NCBI RefSeq assembly: GCF_001429725.1
Contig: NZ_LMHV01000042.1
Span: 186,073 to 250,072 of the forward strand
DNA from: Rhizobium sp. Root708
GTDB taxonomy: Bacteria; Pseudomonadota; Alphaproteobacteria; Rhizobiales; Rhizobiaceae
DNA length: 64,000 nt
Direction of reading: 5' to 3'
Below the pieces are notes generated by a model that was given only the letters and a program-made list of their open reading frames with translations, was not told the DNA's origin and did no database searches. Shown piece by piece: positions 18,289-26,637 of this stretch. The stretch's first letter is position 1. Each line of letters opens with the position of its first letter. A program made the position numbers and the translations under genes.

Positions 18289-18681
18289 TCCCGTTCTGGC
18301 ACAGGTCGCGGTGTGACCTTTAAGAGACACGCCGCGGCTACACCCAAAAAATCAGGTGTGCTTATCCACCTGTGGACACTGCCAAAAAAGCCAATTCGCA
18401 GAGTCGCTTAATCCCTCCTGCTGAATGCAAATCCGAAGACCTTTCCACAGTGGCGTTCCCTAAAAGGCCCCTCGGGGGGCTGGCATGCCCCCGGACGCAT
18501 TATACACTGATTTTAAATGATGATTCGAAGCGGTTGGTAAGCTCCAGGCAGGGTAACTGCGTAAGTCTGGTAGCGGTTCAACGGTCATCTGGGTTGGTGG
18601 TTTCCGGTAGCTGCGTGTGTTCTTGCCTGCGTCGTGTTTGACGAAGTTGAGCCGCATTCACTCCGGTCAAGAAGGTGCTGC
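18289..18681. other. Intergenic region ubiK / ybjN-like
   Basis: About 390 bp without a convincing gene. It contains a small dyad (TCCACCTGTGGA near 18366), a GC-rich dyad near 18465-18495, and a TATACA near 18501 that could be a -10 element. None gives a clear terminator. Likely regulatory, but nothing more can be supported. Confidence 0.4.
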
Positions 18682-19182
18682 ATGAGCCTCATGGAATTGG
18701 AAGTCGAGCGTCAGTCGAACCCGGTCGATATGATCGAGTACGTTGCCGCCAATAACGACTGGGCTTTCGAGCGGTCTGGCGATGATGAAATCGCGATGAC
18801 GGTCGAAGGTAAATGGACGGACTACCACGTCTCCTTTTCCTGGATGGAAGAGTTCGAAGCCTTGCATCTCGGATGCGCGTTCGACGTCAAGGTTCCGGAA
18901 CAGCGGGTCAACGAGGTGACGAAGCTTCTGGCCGGGATCAACGGCCAGGTGTTGATGGGTCATTTTGATCTCTGGCGCCAGGAAGATGTCATTATTTTCC
19001 GTCAGTCTCTTCTTCTTGCTGGTGGCGCGGAGCCGACGAACCGTCAGGTCGAGGTGTTGCTTGCGAGCGCGCTCGATACTTGCGAGGCCTATTTTCAGGC
19101 TTTCCAGTTCGTGATCTGGTCCGGAATGGACGCTGCTCGCGCCATGGAAGCGGTTCTGTTCGAAACGGTAGGCGAAGCATAA
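18682..19182 (+). CDS. YbjN-domain protein
   Basis: A 166-residue acidic protein of the YbjN family (WAFERSGDDEIAMTVEG, then WTDYHVSFSWMEEFEALHLGC). These proteins resemble type III secretion chaperones in fold; a general role is unclear. The ATG at 18682 has AAGGTG upstream. It is followed one base later by proC, so the two are almost certainly cotranscribed and translationally linked. Confidence 0.88.
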   Translation: MSLMELEVERQSNPVDMIEYVAANNDWAFERSGDDEIAMTVEGKWTDYHVSFSWMEEFEALHLGCAFDVKVPEQRVNEVTKLLAGINGQVLMGHFDLWRQEDVIIFRQSLLLAGGAEPTNRQVEVLLASALDTCEAYFQAFQFVIWSGMDAARAMEAVLFETVGEA

Positions 19183-19183
19183 G

Positions 19184-20008
19184 ATGATTTCAGGTGTTTC
19201 GGCGTCGGCGCCCATCGTTCTTGTGGGCGCCGGTAACATGGGCGGCGCAATGCTGGCCGGCTGGCTGAAGAGCGGCGTTGCCGGTAGTTCCGTGGTCGTT
19301 GTCGATCCCGGTCCATCCGAGAAGATGATGGACGCAATCCGGGACGCCGGTGCAACGCATGTTACGGCCGTTCCCGCCGACCTGAAGGCGGGCGTGCTTT
19401 TTATCGCCGTCAAGCCGCAGGTCATGGAAACGGTGTTGCCGGCTGTCAAAAGCGCTGTCGGTGCCGCGACGGTGGTTGTCTCGGTTGCAGCCGGTAAGAC
19501 GCTGAAATTCCTTGAAACGCATCTTGGCGAAGCGGCGATGGTTCGCGCCATGCCGAATACGCCTGCCATGGTCGGGCGCGGCGTTACCGGTGCCTTTGCC
19601 AATGCAAAAGTCACCGAACAGCAGCGCGATCAGGTACAGGCGCTGTTGCGTGTTTCGGGTCCTGTGGAATGGGTGCCGACGGAAGCCGACATCGATTCCG
19701 TCACGGCTCTCTCGGGCAGCGGCCCGGCGTATGTGTTCTATCTCGTCGAGTGTATGGCAGAAGCAGGCCGTAAACTTGGCCTGCAGGCGGACCTTGCCAT
19801 GCGGCTCGCACGAGAAACTGTCGCGGGGGCTGGTGAACTTTTGCACCAGTCCCCCGACGACGCCTCGCGTCTGAGGCAGAACGTCACGTCGCCCGGCGGC
19901 ACGACGGCAGCTGCGTTGTCGGTCCTGATGGCCGAGGATGCGATGCAGCCGTTGTTCGACAAGGCGCTCGAGGCAGCCCGCAAGCGTGCGGAAGAGCTCG
20001 CCGGCTGA
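19184..20008 (+). CDS. proC: Pyrroline-5-carboxylate reductase
   Basis: A 274-residue enzyme for the last step of proline synthesis (NAD(P)H-dependent reduction of 1-pyrroline-5-carboxylate). The Rossmann motif is VLVGAGNMGGAML near residue 10; the conserved RAMPNTPAMVGRG, ALSGSGPAYVF and TSPGGTTAAAL blocks follow in order. The start one base after the ybjN stop fits tight coupling. csaA follows after 12 bp. Confidence 0.97.
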   Translation: MISGVSASAPIVLVGAGNMGGAMLAGWLKSGVAGSSVVVVDPGPSEKMMDAIRDAGATHVTAVPADLKAGVLFIAVKPQVMETVLPAVKSAVGAATVVVSVAAGKTLKFLETHLGEAAMVRAMPNTPAMVGRGVTGAFANAKVTEQQRDQVQALLRVSGPVEWVPTEADIDSVTALSGSGPAYVFYLVECMAEAGRKLGLQADLAMRLARETVAGAGELLHQSPDDASRLRQNVTSPGGTTAAALSVLMAEDAMQPLFDKALEAARKRAEELAG

Positions 20009-20020
20009 GGGAATCCAGAT

Positions 20021-20362
20021 ATGGCCGAAGAAATAACCTATGCCGATTTCGAGCGCGTCGAAATCCGGGTCGGGACGATCGTCGAGGCAAGTCCGTTTCC
20101 GGAAGCCCGCAAACCGGCGTTCAAGTTGCTGATCGATTTCGGGCCGGAGATCGGCCTGAAGAAATCATCGGCGCAGATTACCGTTCATTACACCCCGGAG
20201 AGCCTCGTCGGTCGACAGGTTCTCGGTGTCGTCAATTTCCCGCCACGACAGATCGGCCCCGTTCGCTCGGAAGTCCTGACGCTGGGTTTCGAGGACGAAG
20301 CCGGTGCGATCGTGCTCGCCGCAACCGACAAGCCGGTGCCGAACGGCAAGAAGCTGATGTGA
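20021..20362 (+). CDS. csaA: CsaA-type tRNA-binding protein
   Basis: A 113-residue OB-fold protein of the CsaA family, with FERVEIRVGTIVEASPFPEA and VLGVVNFPPRQIGPVRSEVL. Such proteins bind tRNA and have export-related chaperone activity in Bacillus. It follows proC by 12 bp. Its stop abuts the stop of the convergent DUF1349 gene with no intergenic space, so no terminator fits between them. Confidence 0.92.
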   Translation: MAEEITYADFERVEIRVGTIVEASPFPEARKPAFKLLIDFGPEIGLKKSSAQITVHYTPESLVGRQVLGVVNFPPRQIGPVRSEVLTLGFEDEAGAIVLAATDKPVPNGKKLM

Positions 20363-20947
20363 TCAGTGAATTTCTCGCGACAGAGGATCTGTCAGCGAGA
20401 AATCATGAAATGTCGCCTCGAAGCCGGCGCGCTGCGGCGAGCAAAACACCGGGCCGACGTCGAGCTCGGCGAACTGCGGGTCGAACCATGCGAGCCGCGC
20501 CATGCGCCAGTCGGTCATCCCGTCCGTTTTGTACTGGATGAAAAGCGCGTCGCCATTTTTCGTTACTCTGACATTTATCCGCTCGAATGCGTGATTAAGC
20601 CGAAAGGCTGACCAGTCCGAGCGCTTGTTCGTGACGACGACGCTGAAATGCTTTGCGCCGTCGGTGTATTCGATGCCGCATTTCATCCAGTTCGTCTGAT
20701 CGGCTCGCACCATCAGCCCCGCCTGATCGTAAAGCGCCTGATAATCGGCGGAGAAGCAGACTTCGGCGGTGAAATTGCCGCGACGCCGCGCATGCAGGAA
20801 ATGGCCATCGTCACGATGGAAGCCATAGTAGGTTTCCTGCCAGAAATCGGTCTTGTCGCCAGAGCGGACAAGCAGCGAGCCGTCAGGCTGCTCTTCAGCG
20901 AGCGGTGGCGGGTTCAGCCATTGCATTCCAGAAGAAACGAAACCCAT
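20363..20947 (-). CDS. DUF1349 protein (concanavalin-like fold)
   Basis: A 194-residue protein without signal peptide. It shows the DUF1349 pattern: a phenyl/tryptophan-rich beta sandwich (WLNPPPL, TDFWQETYYGFHRDDGHF, QAGLMVRADQTNWMKCGIEY, FSVVVTNKRSDWS). The family is linked to carbohydrate-binding folds; its role is unknown. It stands 6 bp after the kinase gene on the same strand, so it may be the last gene of the marR-regulator-kinase operon. Confidence 0.85.
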   Translation of the reverse strand: MGFVSSGMQWLNPPPLAEEQPDGSLLVRSGDKTDFWQETYYGFHRDDGHFLHARRRGNFTAEVCFSADYQALYDQAGLMVRADQTNWMKCGIEYTDGAKHFSVVVTNKRSDWSAFRLNHAFERINVRVTKNGDALFIQYKTDGMTDWRMARLAWFDPQFAELDVGPVFCSPQRAGFEATFHDFSLTDPLSREIH

Positions 20948-20953
20948 CGGTCC

Positions 20954-22330
20954 TCACGCAGGTAAGCGGATCGTTGCCCGCAGCCCGCCGAGCGGGCTGT
21001 CGCCGAGCATGACATTGCCACCATGGCTGCGGGCGATGTCGCGAGCGATCGCCAGGCCAAGGCCGGTGCCGGAGGCATCGAGATTGCGCGCCTCGTCAAG
21101 CCGGAAGAAGGGCTTGAAGACATCCTCACGGTTCTTCTCGGGAATACCGGGGCCATCGTCGTCGAAGGTGACGGTCAACCATTTCGCGCTGTGCTTGGCA
21201 TCGATCTTCAGCGTATTCGCATAGCGCCGCGCGTTCGAGGCAAGGTTGGTAACAAGGCGCGTAAAGGCATTCGGCCGGACGGAAATGATGTCTTCGCCCT
21301 CGATCGAATAGGCGAGGTTCTTTCCGTTCAGGGTGAAGTCCGGTTCGAGCTTTTCGAAGAGGTCGCTGAGCTTCAGCTCCCCGACATCCTCTTCGACTTC
21401 GCTGCGCGCGAAGGCCATGTATGCTTCGAGCATCGACTGCATGTCGTTGATGTCTTCGTTCAGCCCCTGCAGATCGGGGTGATCGCCGGCGAGGGCAAGC
21501 TGCAGCTTGAAGCGGGTCAGGATGGTGCGCAGGTCGTGGCTCACGCCTGTCAGCATGGCAGTGCGTTGCTCGATCTGTCGCTCGATGCGTTCGCGCATCA
21601 GAATGAAGGCAAGGCCGGCGCGGCGCACTTCATCGGCGCCGCGCGGATAGAAGCTCTCGGCTTTCTGTCCCTTGCCGAAGCTCTCGGCGGCGGCCGCCAG
21701 CGCCTGGATCGGGCGGATCTGGCCGCGCAGGAAGAGGATCGAGATGCCGATCAGGACAAGCGACGCTCCGACCATCCAGACGATGAAGATATGTGTGTTC
21801 GAGGCATAGGTCTGGCTGCGCCGCGCTAGCACACGCAGGATCTTGTCCGACAGCTTGACGCGGATTTCGACCAGGTTTGAATCGCCGACCGTGTCGATCC
21901 AGAAAGGTCGCTTGATCTGGTCGGTGAGCTCGTCGCTGAGAATGCCGTCGAGGATTGAGAAGAACGGCTTGATCCGCGGTGGCGGCAGCTCGCCGTCAGG
22001 CTCGACGGAGATCTGCAAGCCGAGCTGATCGCGGGCGATACGCGTAACTTCGCTGTAATCGGTGTCCTGCGGATAGGTCTCGATGATCTGGATGATTGCG
22101 GCGATGTCGCGCGTGACAGCCATCGAAAGCCGCTGCGTGACCATTTGCCAGTGCCGTTCCATGAACACGGCGGCCACGACCGACTGCAACAGCACCATAG
22201 GTATGATGATGATGAGAAGGGAGCGGACGTAGAGGCCCGTCGGGAGATAATGGCGCAATCTGCGGGTTATCCAGCGCCAACCATGCGCGGGCCCGCGGTC
22301 CTCGCGCCGCAAAGAGTCGAATGTCACCAT
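20954..22330 (-). CDS. EnvZ-like sensor histidine kinase
   Basis: A 458-residue inner-membrane kinase. Two membrane segments (about 35-56 and 178-200) enclose a periplasmic sensor loop, followed by HAMP (LRGQIRPIQALAAAAESFGKG), a dimerisation domain with the phosphohistidine in GVSHDLRTILTR (H265), and an ATPase domain with N, G1 (DDDGPGIPEKN) and G2 (GTGLGLAIA) boxes. It is the partner of the OmpR-type regulator gene 28 bp upstream. The signal is unknown; the architecture is that of envelope and osmolarity sensors. Confidence 0.93.
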   Translation of the reverse strand: MVTFDSLRREDRGPAHGWRWITRRLRHYLPTGLYVRSLLIIIIPMVLLQSVVAAVFMERHWQMVTQRLSMAVTRDIAAIIQIIETYPQDTDYSEVTRIARDQLGLQISVEPDGELPPPRIKPFFSILDGILSDELTDQIKRPFWIDTVGDSNLVEIRVKLSDKILRVLARRSQTYASNTHIFIVWMVGASLVLIGISILFLRGQIRPIQALAAAAESFGKGQKAESFYPRGADEVRRAGLAFILMRERIERQIEQRTAMLTGVSHDLRTILTRFKLQLALAGDHPDLQGLNEDINDMQSMLEAYMAFARSEVEEDVGELKLSDLFEKLEPDFTLNGKNLAYSIEGEDIISVRPNAFTRLVTNLASNARRYANTLKIDAKHSAKWLTVTFDDDGPGIPEKNREDVFKPFFRLDEARNLDASGTGLGLAIARDIARSHGGNVMLGDSPLGGLRATIRLPA

Positions 22331-22358
22331 CTAAACCGCCGGTCCTGACATTGGGCGT

Positions 22359-23060
22359 TCAATCGATGCTCAGCCGGTATCCTATACCACGAACCGTCTG
22401 GAGCCAGACCGGATTTGCCGGATCGTCCTCGATTTTCCTGCGCAGGCGGTTGATCTGTACGTCGATCGTCCGTTCGCCGACGTCCACGTCGTTGCCGATC
22501 AGTTCGTGGCGCGGGATCGTATCGCCCGCGCGTTTCGCGAAGAGCAGCATGATCTCCTGCTCCCGGTCGGTGAGGCGTACGACTTCGGATGCCTTCTTCA
22601 GTTCCTTGCGGGTCAGAGAGAAGGTGTAGGGGCCGAACATGACCTGTTCGATCTTCGGCGTGTCGTTGGAGGCGTTGCGGCGCAGGATGTTGTTGATGCG
22701 CAGAACGAGCTCGCGCGGATCGAACGGCTTCGACAGGTAGTCGTCGGCGCCTGCCTCCAGGCCGGCAATCCTGCTTCCGGATTCGGCAAGCGCCGTCAGC
22801 ATGATGATCGGCACGTTCTTGATCGAACGCAATCCTTTCGTCACGTCGATACCGGACTCGCCGGGCATCATCACGTCCATCACGATGAGGTCGAAATCGA
22901 GGCCGGCCAGTTTGCGCCGTGCCTCGGCGCCGTCGGCCGCCACCGTCACCCGGAAGCCGTTCTCCGCCAGATAGCGATTGAGAAGGGCGCGGATACGGGT
23001 ATCGTCGTCCACAACGAGCAGATGAGCCGCATCGTCCGAAATCACTGTCTTTGGCGCCAT
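22359..23060 (-). CDS. OmpR-family response regulator
   Basis: A 233-residue regulator. The receiver domain has the acidic pocket (DDD near 18-20) and the phospho-acceptor Asp62 in IVMDVMMPGESG, plus the conserved Lys of YLSKPFDP. A winged-helix domain (LTDREQEIMLLFAKRAGDTIPRHEL, then RLRRKIEDDPANPVWLQTVRG) follows. It is encoded between a marR-like gene (18 bp upstream) and the kinase. Confidence 0.95.
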   Translation of the reverse strand: MAPKTVISDDAAHLLVVDDDTRIRALLNRYLAENGFRVTVAADGAEARRKLAGLDFDLIVMDVMMPGESGIDVTKGLRSIKNVPIIMLTALAESGSRIAGLEAGADDYLSKPFDPRELVLRINNILRRNASNDTPKIEQVMFGPYTFSLTRKELKKASEVVRLTDREQEIMLLFAKRAGDTIPRHELIGNDVDVGERTIDVQINRLRRKIEDDPANPVWLQTVRGIGYRLSID

Positions 23061-23078
23061 TCAGTCCGCTTTCGAATA

Positions 23079-23558
23079 TTATGTGTTCCGCATGCCCCTC
23101 AGGAAGGCTTTGACACCGTCCCGCATTTCGGCAGAAGCCCCGTCGAATGCCTTCTCAATACGGCGCGATTGCGGCTCCGCGAGTGCGAAGGCCAATTCGC
23201 GGCCTGCTTCGGTCGGATAGAGCTTGCGTTGCCGCCTGTCTTCCGGACCAGCAATCTGGCGAATATAACCCGAATCGATAAGTTGTTTGAGTACCCTTGC
23301 GAGACTCTGCTTGGTTATCTTCAACGTATCGAGCAGATCGGCAACGGTCATGCCCGGGTTTCGGTTAACGAAATGCACCACCCGATGATGAGCGCGCCCG
23401 AAGCCACTTTTCGCCAGGATGGCATCCGGATCGGAAACGAAGTCGCGATAGGAGAAAAACAGCAGCTCTATGATGTCAAAGTCGATGATACCGGTGTTTT
23501 CCATCGGCATCTTCAGTGGTTCCGGCTTCGCCAATCCTGTGCTGGTCTTGCGTGCCAA
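23079..23558 (-). CDS. MarR-family regulator
   Basis: A 159-residue winged-helix protein (MTVADLLDTLKITKQSLARVLKQL recognition region; wing DRRQRKLYPTEAGREL). It opens the operon with the two-component genes, which is unusual and suggests that it controls them. The start is a TTG at 23558 preceded by GAGAGGAAA; ATG codons at 23510 and 23504 would shorten the N-terminus by 16-18 residues. Its ligand is unknown. Confidence 0.88.
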   Translation of the reverse strand: MARKTSTGLAKPEPLKMPMENTGIIDFDIIELLFFSYRDFVSDPDAILAKSGFGRAHHRVVHFVNRNPGMTVADLLDTLKITKQSLARVLKQLIDSGYIRQIAGPEDRRQRKLYPTEAGRELAFALAEPQSRRIEKAFDGASAEMRDGVKAFLRGMRNT

Positions 23559-23863
23559 TTTGGCATTTCCTCTCTTCGGGCGGCGTCCAAGGCAGGGCGC
23601 TGCTGTGTCACCGGATCGCTATTTTAGGGGTAGCCAAGTAGAAGCGCAGCCCCGGTCGATTCGTTACCGTCCTGTCGCGGCAAACTTCCCCACAGATATT
23701 TACCCGTTCCAGTGGATAGAACGCAATCGGGACAACAATCAACAGGGATGGCCTGGAACAGACTTGGGAGCGCCGATCTTGGCGCCAAGGTCCGGGAATT
23801 CGGTGTCGGCGGGAGAGTATGGTGGCTGGCCCGAGCGCGAGGCGCGACCAGCCACCTTTGGCT
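23559..23863. other. Intergenic region upstream of marR
   Basis: About 305 bp without a convincing gene. It holds the presumed marR promoter (AT-rich patch near 23622-23640) and a stem at 23821-23829/23848-23856 that probably ends the gene for the glycine-rich protein. Confidence 0.45.
23821..23856 (-). terminator. Long-loop hairpin after the glycine-rich protein gene
   Basis: GGTGGCTGG and CCAGCCACC form a perfect 9-bp stem with an 18-nt loop, 7 bp after the stop of the gene at 23864-24130. No U-run follows on the minus strand, so it is a weak terminator call. Confidence 0.35.
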
Positions 23864-24130
23864 TTAGCGTGCCTTTGCTGCGACGGCGCCGACGATGGTC
23901 GACAATATGCCGCCGCCGATCAGGCCGCCGATGCCATCGGCCACGAGGCCCGTCATCGCAGCTTCTCCGCCGAACATGCTGAGCAGCATGCCACCGCCGA
24001 TGCCGCCGATCGCACCGACGATCGTGCGCGCGACAACGCTGATCGCAACCTGCTTCAGCGCGCCGCTCGCGGCATTTCCGCCGACAGCGCCGGCGATCAC
24101 TTGTGTCAGGATTGGTATGAGTGCTTCCAT
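23864..24130 (-). CDS. Small glycine-rich (glycine-zipper) membrane protein
   Basis: An 88-residue hydrophobic protein starting MEALIPILTQ at the ATG at 24130, preceded by GGAGGGAT. It has many GxxxG steps (VIAGAVGGNAASG, GAIGGIGGGMLLS, GGLIGGGILSTIVGA) that suggest helix packing in the membrane. No cleavable signal is clear. I do not recognise a family function; small glycine-zipper proteins include envelope spacers and bacteriocin-like peptides, and nothing nearby (immunity or export genes) favours the latter. Confidence 0.7.
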   Translation of the reverse strand: MEALIPILTQVIAGAVGGNAASGALKQVAISVVARTIVGAIGGIGGGMLLSMFGGEAAMTGLVADGIGGLIGGGILSTIVGAVAAKAR

Positions 24131-24311
24131 GGTTATCCCTCCTTCGCGTTTCCTCAAACGCCGTTGCCGGCTACGCGATCGTCTTCCGATGGCGAGCCAC
24201 ACAGGCGATCCGAAGTCCGACGAGGTCATGGATGTCGTCTGAATTTCAGGATGTTATCATATGCGAAGGAGAAAATAAATGGATGGCAACCCATGCGGGA
24301 GACGGCAAAAC

Positions 24312-24342
24312 AAAGGCAGCTTCGAGAGCTGCCTTTGCTTGT
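24312..24342 (-). terminator. Terminator after the SH3-domain gene
   Basis: A 10-bp stem (AAAGGCAGCT with AGCTGCCTTT, 5-nt loop) is followed on the minus strand by GTTTTG. It ends the gene at 24354-24965. Confidence 0.8.
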
Positions 24343-24353
24343 TGATCAGCCCG

Positions 24354-24965
24354 TCACTGATAGACGTAGACAATCCGGCGTGTACCGGGATCGACCAGTA
24401 CGGGGCGATCGTTGATCCGGACATAGCGATACTGGTAGTCCGGAATCTCCTGGAATGTCACATCGCCAGGGACGGTTGCGCCGACGACCACATCGCCACC
24501 GAGGCTGACGGTGTCCCCGGGATTGGTCTCGACATAGGTCGTAACGGTTTCAGGCGGGCTTATCGTGTCCACCGATCCAACGGGGCCAAGCAGCTCGTCA
24601 CCCGGTGTCGGCTCAGCCTGCGCGACGCTCGCCGTCGTCTCGTAGGTAACGACCGGAACGCCGAGGTCATCGCGGTTCTGATCGACGACGACCTGCGCGC
24701 CGCCCTGATCTACCTGCAGATACTGTGCATAGACCCAGCCGCGCATTCCGTTGACATCCACCCGACACCAGTTACTCCCTGAGACGCAGCCGTCCAGCAA
24801 GGTCTGGGAGCCGCGTGTTGCCACGCCTACCGACGGATATTGAGTGCCCGGACCGGCGCGAACATTCAGGTCGTTGATGGCCGTCGCGGTCATTTCCGCC
24901 CTGGCTAGACCGGCGCTCGCCGCTACGATCACGCCAGCCAGGAAAAGATCTCGTTTCAAGGTCAT
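24354..24965 (-). CDS. Exported SH3b-domain protein
   Basis: A 203-residue protein with a signal peptide (1-23, ending LARA). Residues about 27-85 form a bacterial SH3 domain (NDLNVRAGPGTQYPSVGV, WCRVDVNGMRGWVYAQYL), which often binds peptidoglycan or partner proteins. The rest is an acidic linker and a C-terminal DUF1236-like tail (YRYVRINDRPVLVDP). It has its own terminator and is divergent from the MBL-fold gene. Confidence 0.88.
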   Translation of the reverse strand: MTLKRDLFLAGVIVAASAGLARAEMTATAINDLNVRAGPGTQYPSVGVATRGSQTLLDGCVSGSNWCRVDVNGMRGWVYAQYLQVDQGGAQVVVDQNRDDLGVPVVTYETTASVAQAEPTPGDELLGPVGSVDTISPPETVTTYVETNPGDTVSLGGDVVVGATVPGDVTFQEIPDYQYRYVRINDRPVLVDPGTRRIVYVYQ

Positions 24966-25155
24966 CTCGGTTTTCTCCTTGTAATGGATAGCTCGTTAAC
25001 GTCGGGGGAGGGATCAGGTTCCCGATTCCCCTGTCCGAGGCCGCTACCGGCCGCGCGAGGAGATGGTGGAGAACGCAGTGTTCGAAAAAATACGGCTGCG
25101 CGCGCGGGCATTTCTGACTATACCGATGCTCTCTCAGAGACGAAGCGAGGCACTT

Positions 25156-25803
25156 ATGGGCATGCTCCAGGCCGGGATCGTACCGGTAACCGCGTTCCAG
25201 CAGAACTGCACCATCCTTTTCGATCCCGATACCAAGGAAGGTGTCGTGGTCGATCCGGGCGGGGATGTTCCGATCATCCTGCAGGCGATCAAGGAGAACG
25301 GCTTCGTCATCAAGGAAATCTGGCTGACGCATGGGCATCTCGATCATGCCGGCGGCGCCAAGGAGCTGAAGGAAGCGCTCGGCATCGACATCGTCGGGCC
25401 GCATGAAGACGATCTTCCGCTTCTGCAGCGCATCGAGACGCAATCGCAGAAATATGGCCTCCCGCCCGGCATGCAGAACGTCGTTCCCGACCGCTGGTTG
25501 CAGGACGGCGACACCGTCTCCTTCGGCAATCATAGCTTCGAAGTATATCATACGCCGGGGCACGCTCCGGGACATGTGATATACTTCAATCGCGCGCAGA
25601 ACTTCGCTCATCTCGGCGATGTTCTATTCAACGGCTCGATCGGCAGAACGGATCTACCCGGCGGCAATCATCAGCAACTGCTCGATTCCATCCGCGACAA
25701 GGTGCTCCCGCTCGGTGACGACGTCGGCTTCATCTGCGGCCATGGCCCCGGCAGCCGCATTGGCGACGAGCGCCGCAGCAATCCCTTTCTACAGGGAATC
25801 TGA
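25156..25803 (+). CDS. Metallo-beta-lactamase-fold hydrolase (glyoxalase II-like)
   Basis: A 215-residue protein of the YcbL/glyoxalase II-like group. The metal motif is THGHLDHAGG; further ligands lie in PGHAPGH, GDVLFNGSIGR and CGHGPGS. It may hydrolyse S-lactoylglutathione or a related thioester; the substrate is unproven. The ATG at 25156 has GAGG upstream; in-frame codons before it (to 25063) have no good ribosome binding site. It ends in a strong terminator shared with the convergent BA14K gene. Confidence 0.9.
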   Translation: MGMLQAGIVPVTAFQQNCTILFDPDTKEGVVVDPGGDVPIILQAIKENGFVIKEIWLTHGHLDHAGGAKELKEALGIDIVGPHEDDLPLLQRIETQSQKYGLPPGMQNVVPDRWLQDGDTVSFGNHSFEVYHTPGHAPGHVIYFNRAQNFAHLGDVLFNGSIGRTDLPGGNHQQLLDSIRDKVLPLGDDVGFICGHGPGSRIGDERRSNPFLQGI

Positions 25804-25813
25804 TCGAACAAAC

Positions 25814-25841
25814 AAAAAGCGCCGCGAAACGCGGCGCTTTG
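25814..25841. terminator. Bidirectional terminator
   Basis: A perfect 10-bp stem (AAGCGCCGCG with CGCGGCGCTT) with an AAA loop lies between two convergent genes; A-rich and T-rich flanks suit both strands. Confidence 0.75.
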
Positions 25842-25864
25842 TCAGTTCGGATAGATGCTGGAAA

Positions 25865-26278
25865 TCAGCTGGCTATGCAGAAGTGGCTGCGGCCGTCGTT
25901 GCCGATAAACGTGCCGCTGCCCGGATCGAACGTGCGGTAACGATAGGAGCAATAGCGTTCCCACTGCGGCGTCCAAGGTTCGATCTCAGCGCGAACAGGC
26001 ACCGGACGATAGTAACGCGGAGGAGGGGCGCGGTAGACCGGCGCATCCTCATACTCATAGGGCGGGTCGATATAACGCGGTTCGTCGTAGCGCGGCGCGT
26101 TGGCAATTGCCGATCCGACAATCAGGCCAGTCGCAAGGCCGACGGCACCGCCTACCAGCGCATCGTCGTTGTGATGATGGCGATAGCGCCAATCGTCGGC
26201 CGAGGCGGTGGCGATCGAGGAAAAGGTGATCGCAGCGGCCGCTGCCGTCAAAAAGAGGATTTTAGCGAGGCTGTTCAT
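25865..26278 (-). CDS. BA14K-family protein
   Basis: A 137-residue exported protein with a signal peptide (1-27). A glycine-rich hydrophobic stretch (ALVGGAVGLATGLIVGSAIA) is followed by a Pro/Tyr-rich part and the BA14K C-terminal domain, with WERYCSYRYRTFDPGSGTFIG and HFC at the end. The Brucella relative was described as an immunogenic lectin-like protein of about 14 kDa. Surface or envelope location is likely. Confidence 0.9.
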   Translation of the reverse strand: MNSLAKILFLTAAAAAITFSSIATASADDWRYRHHHNDDALVGGAVGLATGLIVGSAIANAPRYDEPRYIDPPYEYEDAPVYRAPPPRYYRPVPVRAEIEPWTPQWERYCSYRYRTFDPGSGTFIGNDGRSHFCIAS

Positions 26279-26364
26279 CGTGTTCTGTCCTGTTTAGTCC
26301 GATCACCGGTATTACGCTGTGATGATGGCAACGTAGGGGCCGGCGTGTGAATACAGGCTGAACA

Positions 26365-26390
26365 ACAAAACCCGGCATTCCTGCCGGGCT
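26365..26390 (-). terminator. Terminator of the cold shock gene
   Basis: Stem CCCGGCA/TGCCGGG with a 4-nt loop, followed on the minus strand by TTTTG, 32 bp downstream of the csp stop. Confidence 0.75.
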
Positions 26391-26421
26391 TCAACTCGAA
26401 TTGACAGCTTTGGCTAGAGGT

Positions 26422-26637
26422 TCAACCTGAGATTTGCAGGTTTACAGCCTTGGGACCCTTGCCGCGGCGATCCGGCTCCGTGTCGAAGCTTACCTTCTGG
26501 TTTTCCGTCAGTCCGGCGAGGCCTGAAGCCTGCACGGCAGAAATGTGAACAAAGATGTCGGCGCCGCCCTTGTCCGGCTTAATGAAGCCGAAGCCCTTGT
26601 CGGTATTGAAGAATTTTACAGTGCCAGTCTCGGCCAT
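26422..26637 (-). CDS. Cold shock protein (CspA family)
   Basis: A 71-residue OB-fold RNA chaperone with RNP1 (KGFGFI) and RNP2 (DIFVHI). The ATG at 26637 is chosen because family sequence (MAETGTVKFF) starts there and AAGGACC lies before it; extension to 26682 is not plausible. A long AT-rich leader region upstream would fit the cold-responsive control of this family, but no specific element was identified. Confidence 0.95.
   Translation of the reverse strand: MAETGTVKFFNTDKGFGFIKPDKGGADIFVHISAVQASGLAGLTENQKVSFDTEPDRRGKGPKAVNLQISG

Noticed and set aside
18362..18452. DnaA-box-like words (TTATCCACC and TTTCCACAG) near a small dyad
   Set aside because: Only two imperfect boxes, no AT-rich unwinding element and none of the expected origin neighbours; chance is likely.
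18465..18495. GC-rich dyad considered as terminator of ubiK
   Set aside because: It lies about 180 bp after the stop, is imperfect and has no U-run.
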